A DNA stretch of 64,000 nt from JBDWFY01 sp965275915 (GTDB taxonomy: Bacteria > Pseudomonadota > Alphaproteobacteria > Rhizobiales > Stappiaceae): assembly GCA_965275915.1 (NCBI GenBank), contig CBDHYI010000005.1:372001-436000 (forward strand). The letters are read 5' to 3'. Below, piece by piece: positions 15,430 through 25,451 of this stretch; within the stretch, counting starts at the first letter, position 1; each line of letters starts with the position of its first letter. The position numbers and the translations under genes are program-made. The notes beneath the pieces were generated by a model. That model saw only the letters and a list, made by a program, of their open reading frames with translations. It was not told where the DNA came from and searched no databases.

Positions 15430-17819
15430 TGGTTCTCCCTTCGGCTGTTCGGATACCGCGTGGCTCTGGCAGACGGGCTCGCAACAGCTCCGTCTCAGTC
15501 TTCCTCGCAGCAACAGTTTTTGCGTCCGTAAACCCGATGGTTTCGGATCCCGTCAGAGCGCAGGAAGGCGTTGAGAGTTTTTTGCCGGCGGGCCTGACGG
15601 AAGCAAACCAGCAGATGCTTCTGGAAGCCGATGAACTGCAGTATGATTACGATAATGATGTTGTCTCAGCGGTTGGCAATGTAAACATCTACTATGCGGG
15701 CTATATCCTCGAAGCGCGAATGGTTCGTCTTGATCGCAAAACATCGCGCCTGTTTGCCGAGGGAAATGTCGAGCTTATAGAGCCGGACGGAAACGTGATC
15801 CGGGCTGAGAATCTTGAGCTGTCCGATGATTTCAGAGACGGCTTCGTCAATTCACTGCAGATCGAAACAATTCAGCGGACACGCATCAAAGCTGAGCGCG
15901 CGACACGGCAAGATGACAATGTAACGACGTTCGAAAACGGCACCTACAGTGTCTACGTCAATCAGCCACCGTCAAAACCGCCCCTGTGGCAGATCAAAGC
16001 CGGCAAGATTATTCATGACCAGAAGGAAAAGGTCATTAAGTACAGGAATACCCGGCTTGAGTTTTTCGGTGCACCTATTGTTTACCTGCCATATTTTTCC
16101 CAGGCCGATCCCTCTGTTAAGAGAAAATCCGGATTTTTAGCGCCCTCCTATGTCTCCAAGGACCGGCTCGGGTTGGGGGCGACGATCCCGTACTATTTGT
16201 CCCTTGCCCCGAATTACGACGCGACCGTTTCCGTCACACCGCTCACAAGACAAGGTGTCCTGTTTGGTGGAGAATGGCGTCACAGGCTGATGGATGGTGC
16301 ATATTCCATCAGGGGTTATGGAATACGCCAGGCAGATCGTGACGCGTTTGTCGATACCAGCGGCAATCGTGAATTCCGTGGATCCCTGAACACGAGGGGC
16401 AACTTCCAGATCAATGACCGCTGGGACTGGGGTTGGGATCTCAGTTATTTCAGTGACCGGGCCTTCGTGAAAGATTACGGCATCGGGGGCTTGGGAACCG
16501 ACAATTCCGTTTCGGATATTTTCCTGCGGGGCGCAACGGAGCGTAACAGTTTCGAAGCCCACGCCTATGCATTCCGCGTATTCCAGGAAGATTCTTTTGA
16601 TGCATCCGATCCGAATCCGACGGCGCCATTTGTACCTTTTGGCGAAGACCTGCAGGACAAGCAGCCGGTCGTTCACCCGGTAATCGACTACAATTATATT
16701 TTCGATCACCCGGTGTTGGGCGGCCAACTGTCTTTGACCGGCAATGCGACCAGCCTGACCCGCGACACGACGGATGCCTATTCATTCAACGGAACAAATT
16801 ACTTTCGCGGTGTTGAGGGGACGTTCACAAGAACCACGTTCGAGGGTGAGTGGAAGCGCAGTTTGATCGACCCGATCGGCCAGGTCTTTACACCGTTTGC
16901 TTACGCGCAGGGTGACGTGTTCTTCCTCGCAAGCGCCGACAACAATGTTACCACCCTGACTTCGGATGCGATTGTCGCGCGCGGCATGCCCGCAATCGGA
17001 CTTGAGTACCGATATCCTTTTGTCAGCACCTTCAGTTGGGGAACGCAGGTTTTCGAACCGATCGGCCAGATCATTGCCCGTCCGAACGAATCCGGAATTG
17101 GCGAGTTGCCAAATGAAGACGCCCAAAGCCTGGTGTTCGACGCCTCGACACTGTTCGAGTACGACAAGTTTTCCGGATTTGATCGCAGCGAAGGGGGCAC
17201 GCGCGCCAATATCGGCCTGCGATACCAGTTGCAGTTCTATAATGGCGGTTCGCTCAGCGCGCTGATCGGCCAGTCAATCAATCTTGCAGGACAGAACTCC
17301 TATTCAATACCGGATCTTGTCAATTCGTCAGGCGACTCAGGCCTTGAGAATGATGCATCGGACTATGTCGCTTCGCTCTATTTTGACACCAACCTGGGTG
17401 CGCGACTGGGTGCCAATGCACGGTTCGACGACAATGATTTTGACCTCAGGAGAACCGAAGTGCAGGCTGCCGGCATATACGGTCCTGTTACGGGCAGCGT
17501 GACCTACGCTTTTCTGGGCCGCCAGCCCGAACAAGGTATCGACTCTGACAGGCAGGAAGCACTGGCGGCAGCAAGTGTGCGGCTTCAGGAGAACTGGCGC
17601 GCGTTCGGATCGGTCCGATATGATCTGGAAAACAAAAATTTAGTCCGTGACAGCATCGGTCTGGGTTATGACGACGAAGGCTTCTCACTGTCATTATCAT
17701 ATTCTGAAGACCGTAGCCGGGACGACGGGAATGACGTCGACAGGACGCTGTTTTTCAGGTTCGGACTGAGAACACTGGGTGATGCGGACTTTTCGCAGGG
17801 TGTGGGCTCTTCACAGTGA
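15426..17819 (+). CDS. lptD: LPS assembly outer-membrane protein LptD
   Basis: The outer-membrane beta-barrel through which LPS reaches the surface. The 797-aa precursor has a signal sequence (hydrophobic run SVFLAATVFASV near residues 24-36, cleavage probably after DPVRAQ), an OstA/LptA-like jelly-roll domain (LEADELQYDYDNDVVSAVGN and the repeated ARMVRLDRKTSRLFAEGNV pattern, about 60-160), then the LptD barrel domain including FGAPIVYLPYFSQADPSVKR. The protein ends in alternating strands. GGAGGA precedes the ATG, which overlaps the lptG stop; either of two adjacent ATGs could be used. Confidence 0.93.
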   Translation: MMVLPSAVRIPRGSGRRARNSSVSVFLAATVFASVNPMVSDPVRAQEGVESFLPAGLTEANQQMLLEADELQYDYDNDVVSAVGNVNIYYAGYILEARMVRLDRKTSRLFAEGNVELIEPDGNVIRAENLELSDDFRDGFVNSLQIETIQRTRIKAERATRQDDNVTTFENGTYSVYVNQPPSKPPLWQIKAGKIIHDQKEKVIKYRNTRLEFFGAPIVYLPYFSQADPSVKRKSGFLAPSYVSKDRLGLGATIPYYLSLAPNYDATVSVTPLTRQGVLFGGEWRHRLMDGAYSIRGYGIRQADRDAFVDTSGNREFRGSLNTRGNFQINDRWDWGWDLSYFSDRAFVKDYGIGGLGTDNSVSDIFLRGATERNSFEAHAYAFRVFQEDSFDASDPNPTAPFVPFGEDLQDKQPVVHPVIDYNYIFDHPVLGGQLSLTGNATSLTRDTTDAYSFNGTNYFRGVEGTFTRTTFEGEWKRSLIDPIGQVFTPFAYAQGDVFFLASADNNVTTLTSDAIVARGMPAIGLEYRYPFVSTFSWGTQVFEPIGQIIARPNESGIGELPNEDAQSLVFDASTLFEYDKFSGFDRSEGGTRANIGLRYQLQFYNGGSLSALIGQSINLAGQNSYSIPDLVNSSGDSGLENDASDYVASLYFDTNLGARLGANARFDDNDFDLRRTEVQAAGIYGPVTGSVTYAFLGRQPEQGIDSDRQEALAAASVRLQENWRAFGSVRYDLENKNLVRDSIGLGYDDEGFSLSLSYSEDRSRDDGNDVDRTLFFRFGLRTLGDADFSQGVGSSQ

Positions 17820-18070
17820 GGGAAGAACCCGATCCGTCTGAAATACGGTCCGACCGTATACGATCTTGGCTTGCCATGTCGACCGAGCTAAAAATTTGTT
17901 CATTTTGCATAGGAACGCTTGGCGGCTAATGTCACTTGATGAGGACACCCTCCCAAGTCTTCAGACGTTGGCAAGACGACCAGGTTCGGTGTAAATCACA
18001 AGGTGATCGTCATTAACACTCGTGATGCCACAATAATCCATTGAATCGGCAAAGTGCCGAGGAGAGAAAA

Positions 18071-19015
18071 ATGAAGCGTCCATTTTCATGGTTTTTCGTT
18101 TTTGTGCTTTCTGTTGGGGTCGGCTTGACAGTCGATGCTCCCGCCAGTGCGCAGAACAGGATAGCCGTAATTGTCAATGACCAGGCTGTCACAAGCTACG
18201 ACATTTCCCAGCGCGCGCGCCTCCTTAGGCTGACAAGCCGAAAAGGCGGCGCGGCAGCCAGAAAAGCGGCGACCAATGAGCTGGTCGATGAAAGCCTGAA
18301 ACTTCAGGAGGCCGCCCGCATCGGCATTTCCGTATCGCAGTCGCAGGTCGATGATGCCTATGCCTCAATCGCCAAACGGTCAAAACTGACACCGGCAAGA
18401 CTCTCGCAAGCGCTCAAACAATCCGGCATCAATCCTCAAACGCTTAAGGATCGCGTGAAAGCCGAACTGGCCTGGAGTGAAGCGGTCAGAATGCGCTTCC
18501 GCAGAACTGTCAGCATCAGCGAACAGGACGTTATCGCCGCATTGCAGGGTGGTACTAACAATGGTGAGGAGGGAGATGATCCCAACAAGACCACGGAATA
18601 TGCCCTGACACAGTATGTTTTCGTCATTCCCAAAAAAGCGTCCGGTGGATTTAAGGCAAAAAGAAAAAGGGAGGTGGAAGCCTTCAGAAAGCGTTTCACA
18701 TCCTGCGGTGAAGCGACAAAACTTGCCAAAGGACTCGATGAGGTGGTGGTCAAGCCTCTGGGCCGTAAGCTTGAACCTGAACTTCAGCCCGCAATTGTCG
18801 AAGCGGTAAAGGAGGTTTCGGTCGGACGGACAAGTAAGGCGGTCAACTCCGCCATGGGTATTGAAATTTATGCGGTCTGCGACAAGAAGATCGTTGACAG
18901 CAATGCCGCAGCCGTTGCCGAGATGAGAGGTGAGTTGCGCAACAAGGAAGGGCAGTTGATGGCCCGTCGCTATCTTGCTGAACTTAAACAGACAGCTGTC
19001 ATCGATTACCGCTAA
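18071..19015 (+). CDS. surA: SurA-like periplasmic chaperone (SurA N-terminal domain)
   Basis: Escorts outer-membrane proteins across the periplasm. The 314-aa precursor has a signal peptide (MKRPFSWFFVFVLSVGVGL to ASAQ) and the SurA N-terminal domain: RIAVIVNDQAVTSYDISQRA, EAARIGISVSQSQVDDA, QALKQSGINPQTLKDRVKAE. Parvulin PPIase motifs are weak or absent in the C-terminal half, as in many alphaproteobacterial SurA proteins. The ATG at 18071 has GAGGAGAG upstream. A 250-bp gap after lptD may hold its own promoter. Its stop codon abuts the pdxA ATG directly. Confidence 0.85.
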   Translation: MKRPFSWFFVFVLSVGVGLTVDAPASAQNRIAVIVNDQAVTSYDISQRARLLRLTSRKGGAAARKAATNELVDESLKLQEAARIGISVSQSQVDDAYASIAKRSKLTPARLSQALKQSGINPQTLKDRVKAELAWSEAVRMRFRRTVSISEQDVIAALQGGTNNGEEGDDPNKTTEYALTQYVFVIPKKASGGFKAKRKREVEAFRKRFTSCGEATKLAKGLDEVVVKPLGRKLEPELQPAIVEAVKEVSVGRTSKAVNSAMGIEIYAVCDKKIVDSNAAAVAEMRGELRNKEGQLMARRYLAELKQTAVIDYR

Positions 19016-20086
19016 ATGAACAAACGGCGCGGCAAAGGCCTGCCTCTGGCGCTTACAATGGGTGACCCGGCAGGTGTGGGGCTGGATATAACCATCGCCG
19101 CGTGGATGCAACGCGATCAGGTATCGCTGCCGCCATTTTACCTGCTCGCCAACCCCTATGCAGTCAGTAAGCGCGCCGAGCGGCTCAACGTGGCGCTGTC
19201 GGTTGATGTTGTTTCACCGGACCGAGTACCCGGCAGCGATGTGACGACCGGTCTTCCGGTCGTCCCGTTGTCCGCTGATGCGAGCGAAACACCCGGGACA
19301 ACGCGCGCAAGCGATGCGGCTGCGACAATTGAAGCGATCGAAACCGCGGTTACGCATGTTCGCAACGGCCTTGCTGGGGGTGTTGTTACCAATCCGATCA
19401 ACAAGAAATCGCTTTACGACCATGGTTTTTCCTACCCGGGGCACACCGAGTTTCTGGGCCATCTTGCCTCTATGCATTGGCCGGGAGAACCCGCCGAACC
19501 GGTTATGCTTATGGCAGCGCAGGAACTGAAAACCGTTCCGGTAACTGTTCACATTCCTCTCACCGGCGTCGCCGAGGCACTGACAAAAGAGCGAATAGTG
19601 AAGGTCGCACGCATCGTGCATCGCGACCTCGTTAAGCGGTTTGGCATCCCATCACCCCGCATCGCACTGGCCGGCCTCAATCCGCATGCCGGAGAAGGTG
19701 GAACGATGGGGCGAGAAGATATGGACATCGTGGAACCCGCCGCAACCGCACTGATAAACGACGGCATCAATGCCGATGGACCGCTCCCCGCCGATACACT
19801 CTTTCACGAGGCCGCGCGGTCCCGCTATGACTGTATCTTGGCTATGTACCACGATCAGGCGCTGATACCGGTAAAAACGCTCGCGTTCGACAGAGCGGTC
19901 AATGTGACGCTTGGTCTTCCATTTGTCAGGACCTCACCCGATCACGGGACAGCGCTTGATATTGCCGGAACCGGTACCGCCCGGCCGGACAGCCTGATTG
20001 AAGCGCTGAAACTTGCCGCTGTGCTTGTCAAAAACGCAAGCGCCTCGCAGAGCGCGTCGGGCAAGGGGCGCGACGATATCCGATAG
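19016..20086 (+). CDS. pdxA: 4-hydroxythreonine-4-phosphate dehydrogenase
   Basis: NAD-dependent oxidation and decarboxylation step of the DXP-dependent pyridoxal phosphate pathway. The 356-aa protein has LALTMGDPAGVGLDI at the N-terminus, VTNPINKKSLYDHGF and YPGHTEFLGHLA (metal-binding His), LAGLNPHAGEGGTMGRED (second His), and MYHDQALIPVKTLAF (third His). All three zinc ligands are present. It starts on the base after the surA stop, in the conserved surA-pdxA-rsmA order. Confidence 0.96.
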   Translation: MNKRRGKGLPLALTMGDPAGVGLDITIAAWMQRDQVSLPPFYLLANPYAVSKRAERLNVALSVDVVSPDRVPGSDVTTGLPVVPLSADASETPGTTRASDAAATIEAIETAVTHVRNGLAGGVVTNPINKKSLYDHGFSYPGHTEFLGHLASMHWPGEPAEPVMLMAAQELKTVPVTVHIPLTGVAEALTKERIVKVARIVHRDLVKRFGIPSPRIALAGLNPHAGEGGTMGREDMDIVEPAATALINDGINADGPLPADTLFHEAARSRYDCILAMYHDQALIPVKTLAFDRAVNVTLGLPFVRTSPDHGTALDIAGTGTARPDSLIEALKLAAVLVKNASASQSASGKGRDDIR

Positions 20087-20180
20087 ACCGGCTTGCCCTG
20101 TCCGCGAAGCGACAAACTTGGTGATAGATAGTACTCAATAGCCTCGATCAGATGATTCAACACAAACAAGATACGCTCTA

Positions 20181-21026
20181 GTGGCTCAATTGGACACGCT
20201 GCCTCCGTTGCGCGAGGTCATTCGAAAATATGATCTTGATGCCCGCAAATCGCTCGGGCAAAACTTCCTGCTTGACCTTAATCTTACGGCCCGTATCGCC
20301 AGATCAGCAGGTCCGCTTGAAGATTGTCGCGTGCTCGAAGTCGGCCCCGGCCCGGGCGGCTTGACCCGGGCTATTCTGGCTTTGGGCGCAAGGGAGGTCA
20401 TCGCCGTTGAAAAGGACAGCCGCTGCCTTGAGGCTCTGGAGGATATCGCCCGTTTCTATCCCGGACGACTGAAAATACTGAACGAAGACGCACTTGAGCT
20501 GACATCCGCTTCGTTACCGGACGGCCCGATAAGGATCATCGCCAATCTTCCGTATAATGTCGCAACGCCTTTGCTGGTTGGATGGCTCTCCGGCACTCCG
20601 TGGCCATCCTGGTGGCAATCGATGACATTGATGTTCCAGAAGGAAGTCGCAGACCGGATATGCGCCCAGCCCGGAGACAAAGCTTACGGGCGTCTGGCCG
20701 TTCTGACCGGCTGGAGAACAGTGGCCGGAAAAGTCTTCGACATCTCTCCGAAAGCGTTCAGCCCGCCGCCCAAAGTGACATCGACGGTTATCCATATCGT
20801 TCCGCGGGAAAATCCGGCAGAATGTGATATCAAGGACTTGGAGCGTGTAACGGCTGCTGCCTTCGGCCAGCGACGCAAGATGCTGCGGGCGAGTCTCAAG
20901 TCACTGGCCGTCGATACCCATCGGCTGCTTGAAGAAAGCGGATTGGCGGAAACGGCTCGAGCCGAGCGGATTCCAGTAGAGGGCTTTGTGCAACTGGCCC
21001 GTGCGTACCGCAATCAAAAGACATAA
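20181..21026 (+). CDS. rsmA: 16S rRNA dimethyladenosine transferase (KsgA)
   Basis: Dimethylates two adjacent adenosines in the loop of 16S helix 45 late in small-subunit assembly. The 281-aa protein has DARKSLGQNFLLDLN, motif I VLEVGPGPGGLTRAIL, motif II VIAVEKD, and the catalytic IIANLPYNVATPLL (the NLPY motif), then FSPPPKVTSTV in the C-terminal lobe. The start is GTG at 20181 with no strong ribosome site; it fits the family N-terminus LPPLREVI. It follows pdxA by 94 bases and converges with gmk. Confidence 0.96.
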   Translation: MAQLDTLPPLREVIRKYDLDARKSLGQNFLLDLNLTARIARSAGPLEDCRVLEVGPGPGGLTRAILALGAREVIAVEKDSRCLEALEDIARFYPGRLKILNEDALELTSASLPDGPIRIIANLPYNVATPLLVGWLSGTPWPSWWQSMTLMFQKEVADRICAQPGDKAYGRLAVLTGWRTVAGKVFDISPKAFSPPPKVTSTVIHIVPRENPAECDIKDLERVTAAAFGQRRKMLRASLKSLAVDTHRLLEESGLAETARAERIPVEGFVQLARAYRNQKT

Positions 21027-21070
21027 CGATCCTGAACAAGCACACGATCGGAACCGAAAAAGCCAAGATA

Positions 21071-21748
21071 CTACTTTTTCAGCTCCTGCTTCAGATCGTC
21101 GACCATGCCGGTCACGAAGTCGCCAATCGACGGCGAGCGCTCGCGGCGCAGCCGTTCTGCCTTCAGGATCGCGCGCAACCCTTCAAAGGCACTTTCCAGG
21201 TCGTCATTGACGATAATGTAATCGTATTCAACCCAGTGTTTCATCTCGCCGACCGCCGTCTCCAGCCTGCGCAGGATCACGTCTTCTGAATCCTCCGCGC
21301 GCCTGTGAAGACGCGATTTCATTTCGGCGATTGACGGAGGCAGAATAAAAACCGACACAACATCCTGTCGCATTCGCTCGTAGAGCTGAAACGTTCCCTG
21401 GATATCAATATCGAACAGGACATCCTTACCGGAACTGAGCGCCGCTTCGACAGGATCTTTCAATGTTCCGTACGAATTGCCGTGAACCGTTGCCCACTCG
21501 AGCAATTCTCCCCGTTCCCGCATCTGTTCAAAACGGTCTTGCGCAACGAAATGATAATGTACGCCTTCGATCTCACTCGGGCGCCGGGTCCGCGTGGTTG
21601 CCGAAATCGACAGCTCAAGCCCGCTTTCATGAGCCAGCAGATTTCTGGCCAATGTGGACTTTCCGGCGCCGGAAGGACTTGAGAGAACCAACATCAGTCC
21701 CCGACGTATTGCCGAAAGCGTATCCTTTGAAATCGTCGTATTGGACAT
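21071..21748 (-). CDS. gmk: Guanylate kinase
   Basis: Phosphorylates GMP to GDP. The 225-aa protein carries the P-loop SSPSGAGKSTLARNLL (about residues 23-38), the GMP-binding SISATTRTRRPSEIEGVHYHF, then GNSYGT and VLFDIDIQGTFQL. The 20-residue tail on each side of the core is normal for Rhizobiales. It follows yicC by six bases on the minus strand, the usual pairing. Confidence 0.96.
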   Translation of the reverse strand: MSNTTISKDTLSAIRRGLMLVLSSPSGAGKSTLARNLLAHESGLELSISATTRTRRPSEIEGVHYHFVAQDRFEQMRERGELLEWATVHGNSYGTLKDPVEAALSSGKDVLFDIDIQGTFQLYERMRQDVVSVFILPPSIAEMKSRLHRRAEDSEDVILRRLETAVGEMKHWVEYDYIIVNDDLESAFEGLRAILKAERLRRERSPSIGDFVTGMVDDLKQELKK

Positions 21749-21754
21749 CGCTGT

Positions 21755-22645
21755 CTATTCCAGATTTTGTATTTGTTCGCGCATCTGATCGACAACAGCC
21801 TTGAGCTCCAGGCCGATCGCCGTAAGCGACGTATCATTGGATTTGGAACACAAAGTATTGGTTTCGCGATTGAACTCCTGTGCGAGAAAGTCAAGCTTGC
21901 GCCCAACCGCCCCCCCTTTTGAAAGAAGATCCCGTGCGGCTGCCACATGCGCATAAAGCCGGTCAAGTTCCTCGCGAATATCGGCCTTGGTCGCCAGGAG
22001 CACCGCTTCCTGATGCAGCCTCTGCGGATCAAAATCGGCATTGGTGTCCATCAGCATGTCGACTTGCTCCCGCAGCCTCTGCCGGATCGCGTCAACCGTC
22101 CTTGCCGGCGACTTTTCAGCCTGGGATGTAAGGTGTTCTATTGCGGACAATTGCCCGTCGATAACACGGCCGATAGCCTCACCTTCCTTCCGGCGCATTG
22201 AAAGGAGATCGGTGAGCGCGCTGTTCAGCGTCTGCAGTATTTCGGCATTCAATTCCCGGCGGGCATCCTCATTCAGTTCCGCCTCAGCCAATTCGACAAC
22301 ACCCTTGAAGCCGAGAATACCGTCCAGCGTCGGCTTGGATGCTTCAATCCGCCCGGAAACTGTTTTCATGGTTTCCAGGACACTCTCAAGAATGGTTTCG
22401 TTAATGACCAGCGCCTGCTTGCTGCCGGCCTCTCTCTTGACCGTCAGCGACACAGAGAGATTGCCGCGCTTAAGGACTTTGGCAACCTGCGATCTGATGT
22501 CTGCCTCAAGAGCTTCAAAACCACTTCCCAGACGTGCCCGGACGTCAAGGCCCTTCCCGTTGACAGATCTGAGTTCCCAGACCCAACGGACAGTATCGTA
22601 GAAACCCTCAGTACGGGCAAAGCCGGTCATACTGGCCAGCGCCAT
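21755..22645 (-). CDS. YicC/YloC family endoribonuclease
   Basis: The 296-aa protein begins ALASMTGFARTEG and has ELRSVNGKGLDVRARLG, both typical of the N-terminal YicC domain, and ends with the DUF1732 C-terminal domain including GAVGRKLDFLAQEFNRETNTLCSK-type sequence (split here: GRKLDFLAQEFNRE, then NTLCSKSND) and a final MREQIQNLE. E. coli YicC has been reported as an endoribonuclease that affects RyhB stability; that activity is family knowledge. It lies between mltG and gmk, as in other Hyphomicrobiales. Confidence 0.93.
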   Translation of the reverse strand: MALASMTGFARTEGFYDTVRWVWELRSVNGKGLDVRARLGSGFEALEADIRSQVAKVLKRGNLSVSLTVKREAGSKQALVINETILESVLETMKTVSGRIEASKPTLDGILGFKGVVELAEAELNEDARRELNAEILQTLNSALTDLLSMRRKEGEAIGRVIDGQLSAIEHLTSQAEKSPARTVDAIRQRLREQVDMLMDTNADFDPQRLHQEAVLLATKADIREELDRLYAHVAAARDLLSKGGAVGRKLDFLAQEFNRETNTLCSKSNDTSLTAIGLELKAVVDQMREQIQNLE

Positions 22646-22811
22646 GGATCACCTGCAAAGACTTGCGCGCAGCCGTTTTTCGGCAACACGCTGGTTAAAA
22701 AGACGAAAGTCGAATGACACGGCTCACAAAACCGACGCCACAGTAGGACAGTTTTGCCGCGATGGGAACAGCTCTTTGGCGCCGGCGATGACGGTCGTGA
22801 CCCCAAGTCCG

Positions 22812-24008
22812 CTACTGGGTGGTGGCAGCCTCACCGTCCTTTTCAGCTTCTTCGGCTGCCTCTTGCGCCTTGATCCTGTTTTTCTCCACATCACGCCAGC
22901 GCCGAACGTTGCGCCGGTGATCCTCATAGGTTTCAGCGAACGCGTGACCGCCCGTGCCATCGGCGACAAAGTAGAGATCGTTGGTCACGGACGGATTGGC
23001 GACCGCTTCCAATGCTGCACGGCCAACATTGGCGATAGGACCCGGAGGCAGGGCCGGAATCTGATACGTGTTGTAGCTGTTTTCTTTTTCCAGTTCGCTT
23101 TTCAGGATCGTGCGTGCCCGTGTCCAGGCTGATCCGCCATAAAGTCCATAGAGGATCGTCGGATCGGACTGCAGCCGCATTCCCTTGTTGAGGCGATTGA
23201 CGAAAACACTTGCAACGCGGCTTCTTTCGTCCGCACGGCCGGTTTCCTTCTCAACCAGAGAGGCAAGAACCAACATTTCTTCCGGTGTGTTGACCGGAAT
23301 GTTGTCGCGACGGCTTTCCCAAACTTCAACGAGCACTTTTTTGTGGGCTTCTTTCATGCGCTCAATAATGTCTGCCCGGGATGTACCCCTGGTAAAGGTG
23401 TAGGTCTCGGGCATCAGCGTGCCCTCCTCCGGAACCTCATTCAACTCGCCTTCCAGGATCGGATCCGCTTTGATTCTCTCGACGATCTGAAGACTGGTCC
23501 AGCCCTCCGGCAGGGTAATCGAATGATAGACCGCTTTGCCCGACACGATCTCGTTCATGACGGTTCGCATCGAAACGCCGGGATCGAACTGATATTCCCC
23601 GGCCTTCAGCTTGCTCTGGTTCCGATAAACCTGAACCGCCCCCTGAAAGACCCAGGAATTGTCGATCACGTCGTTACGTTCCAGAATACCCGCTATACCG
23701 GCAAGGTTGGAGCCTTGGGGAATGATCACCGTTGTGGCCCTGGCCAGTGGGCCTGTCCTTTCGAATTCCTGCTTGCCCCAGTAGATGACACCACCCACAA
23801 TCAGGACACCCAACACCGTTATCGTCATCAGGAAATTGACGAACACAACCACCGGATTGCGGACATGCCGCGACCGGGACGGGGGATCGGGAACGGGGTC
23901 GGGCTGAATAGCCTGCCGCGGGCTTTTGGGGTTAAGACGCGGCATGGCCCCGTCCGCAGATCTTGTCGATTGCCCCTGCCTGTCGTCGCCGTTTGTCGGT
24001 TCCTGCAT
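22812..24008 (-). CDS. mltG: Endolytic transglycosylase MltG
   Basis: Inner-membrane lytic transglycosylase that cuts new glycan strands and sets their length. The 398-aa protein has a Pro/Arg-rich cytoplasmic tail, one membrane helix (VVVFVNFLMTITVLGVLIVGG, about residues 50-70), a LysM-like part (TTVIIPQGSNLAGIAGIL), and the YceG catalytic domain with LASLVEKETGRADER (catalytic Glu), FVNRLNKGMRLQSDPT and YNTYQIPALPPGPIANVG. The ATG at 24008 gives the family tail MQEPTNG; a GTG at 24062 is open but unsupported. It follows fabF by about 130 bases. Confidence 0.95.
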   Translation of the reverse strand: MQEPTNGDDRQGQSTRSADGAMPRLNPKSPRQAIQPDPVPDPPSRSRHVRNPVVVFVNFLMTITVLGVLIVGGVIYWGKQEFERTGPLARATTVIIPQGSNLAGIAGILERNDVIDNSWVFQGAVQVYRNQSKLKAGEYQFDPGVSMRTVMNEIVSGKAVYHSITLPEGWTSLQIVERIKADPILEGELNEVPEEGTLMPETYTFTRGTSRADIIERMKEAHKKVLVEVWESRRDNIPVNTPEEMLVLASLVEKETGRADERSRVASVFVNRLNKGMRLQSDPTILYGLYGGSAWTRARTILKSELEKENSYNTYQIPALPPGPIANVGRAALEAVANPSVTNDLYFVADGTGGHAFAETYEDHRRNVRRWRDVEKNRIKAQEAAEEAEKDGEAATTQ

Positions 24009-24141
24009 GATTTCGCGCTCGACCCGAATCTCGTCAAATGTGGTGAAAGCCCATGCCAGCACAGTATGGCTTTTTTGCGCTTGGTCCGCTGAGCCGGATT
24101 ACTCGATCACTTATCCGGACATCTTGCAGCCCGGCATTCGA

Positions 24142-25407
24142 TCAGTCGTTCAACTTGCGAAAAACCAGTGAGGCGTTGGTGCCGCCAAACCCGAAGGAAT
24201 TGGAAAGTGCGACATTGACCTCCATCTTCTTCGCCGTTTGCGGCACAAGATCAATCTGTGTTTCGACCGAAGGATCTTCGAGATTAATCGTCGGGGGCGC
24301 AATATTGTCCCGCATCGCCAGAATCGAAAAGATCGCTTCAACTGCTCCGGCCGCACCAAGCAGGTGCCCGATCGAAGACTTTGTCGAGGACATGGTCAAT
24401 GAACCGGCTGCCTCACCTGCGAGCCGGGCAATCGCACCCAATTCAATCTCATCCCCCAACGGGGTCGATGTGCCGTGCGCATTCACATAATCGACGTCAG
24501 AGGGAGAAATTCCAGCCCGGTTCAGCGCAGCTTCCATACATCGATAAGCACCATCTCCATCTTCGGAGGGGGCCGTGATGTGATAGGCATCGCCGGACAG
24601 TCCGTAGCCAACCAGTTCGCCATAGATTTTGGCGCCGCGCGCACGCGCATGCTCATATTCTTCCAGAACGACAATGCCTGCGCCTTCGCCCATAACAAAA
24701 CCGTCCCGTCCCTTGTCGTAAGGACGGGAAGCCGCCTCGGGTCGGTCGTTATATCCGGTTGAGAGTGCGCGACAGGCCGCAAAGCCTGCCAGTGCAAGCC
24801 GGCAGATCGGCGATTCAGTCCCGCCTGCAACCATCACATCCGCATCACCCAGTGCGATCAGGCGGCCCGCATCCCCGATGGCATGCGCCCCCGTCGAACA
24901 GGCAGTCACAACCGCATGGTTTGGACCCTTCAGGCCATGCCGGATCGAGACCTGACCGCCAGCCAGGTTAATCAGCGCTCCGGGGATAAAGAACGGGCTG
25001 AGGCGCCGCGGGCCTTTTTCCAAGACAGTGATGGCACCCTTTTCGATACCCTGGAGACCACCAATACCCGATCCGATCAGGACGCCGGATCGTACTTGGT
25101 CTTTATATTCGGTCGGATTCCAATCGGCGTCGGCGAGGGCCTGGTCGGTCGCCGCAATGGCATAAAGGATAAAGTCGTCAACCTTCCGCTGCTCTTTCGG
25201 CGACATCCAGTCATCAGGATTGAAAGTGCCGTCAGAGCCATCCCCTCGAGGAAGCGGACAAGCGATTTGACAGGCAATATCGCTGACATCGAACTCGTCC
25301 ACACGACGGGCACCGCTCTTGCCTTCAAGAATTCTGCCCCAAGTGATGTCAACGCCGCATCCGAGCGGCGAGACCATTCCCAGTCCGGTGACAACGACCC
25401 GCCTCAT
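24142..25407 (-). CDS. fabF: 3-oxoacyl-[acyl-carrier-protein] synthase II
   Basis: Condensing enzyme that elongates acyl chains with malonyl-ACP. The 421-aa protein has the thiolase-fold landmarks: RRVVVTGLGMVSPLG start, nucleophile Cys in VVTACSTGAHAIG (about residue 170), first histidine in NAHGTSTPLGD, and second in KSSIGHLLGAAGAVE, giving a complete Cys-His-His triad. The ending SNSFGFGGTNASLVF is standard. It lies 44 bases downstream of acpP on the same strand. Confidence 0.97.
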   Translation of the reverse strand: MRRVVVTGLGMVSPLGCGVDITWGRILEGKSGARRVDEFDVSDIACQIACPLPRGDGSDGTFNPDDWMSPKEQRKVDDFILYAIAATDQALADADWNPTEYKDQVRSGVLIGSGIGGLQGIEKGAITVLEKGPRRLSPFFIPGALINLAGGQVSIRHGLKGPNHAVVTACSTGAHAIGDAGRLIALGDADVMVAGGTESPICRLALAGFAACRALSTGYNDRPEAASRPYDKGRDGFVMGEGAGIVVLEEYEHARARGAKIYGELVGYGLSGDAYHITAPSEDGDGAYRCMEAALNRAGISPSDVDYVNAHGTSTPLGDEIELGAIARLAGEAAGSLTMSSTKSSIGHLLGAAGAVEAIFSILAMRDNIAPPTINLEDPSVETQIDLVPQTAKKMEVNVALSNSFGFGGTNASLVFRKLND

Positions 25408-25451
25408 TCTTCAGTTCCTCAATTCTCGCCGAGCTTAGAATCTGATCTCCA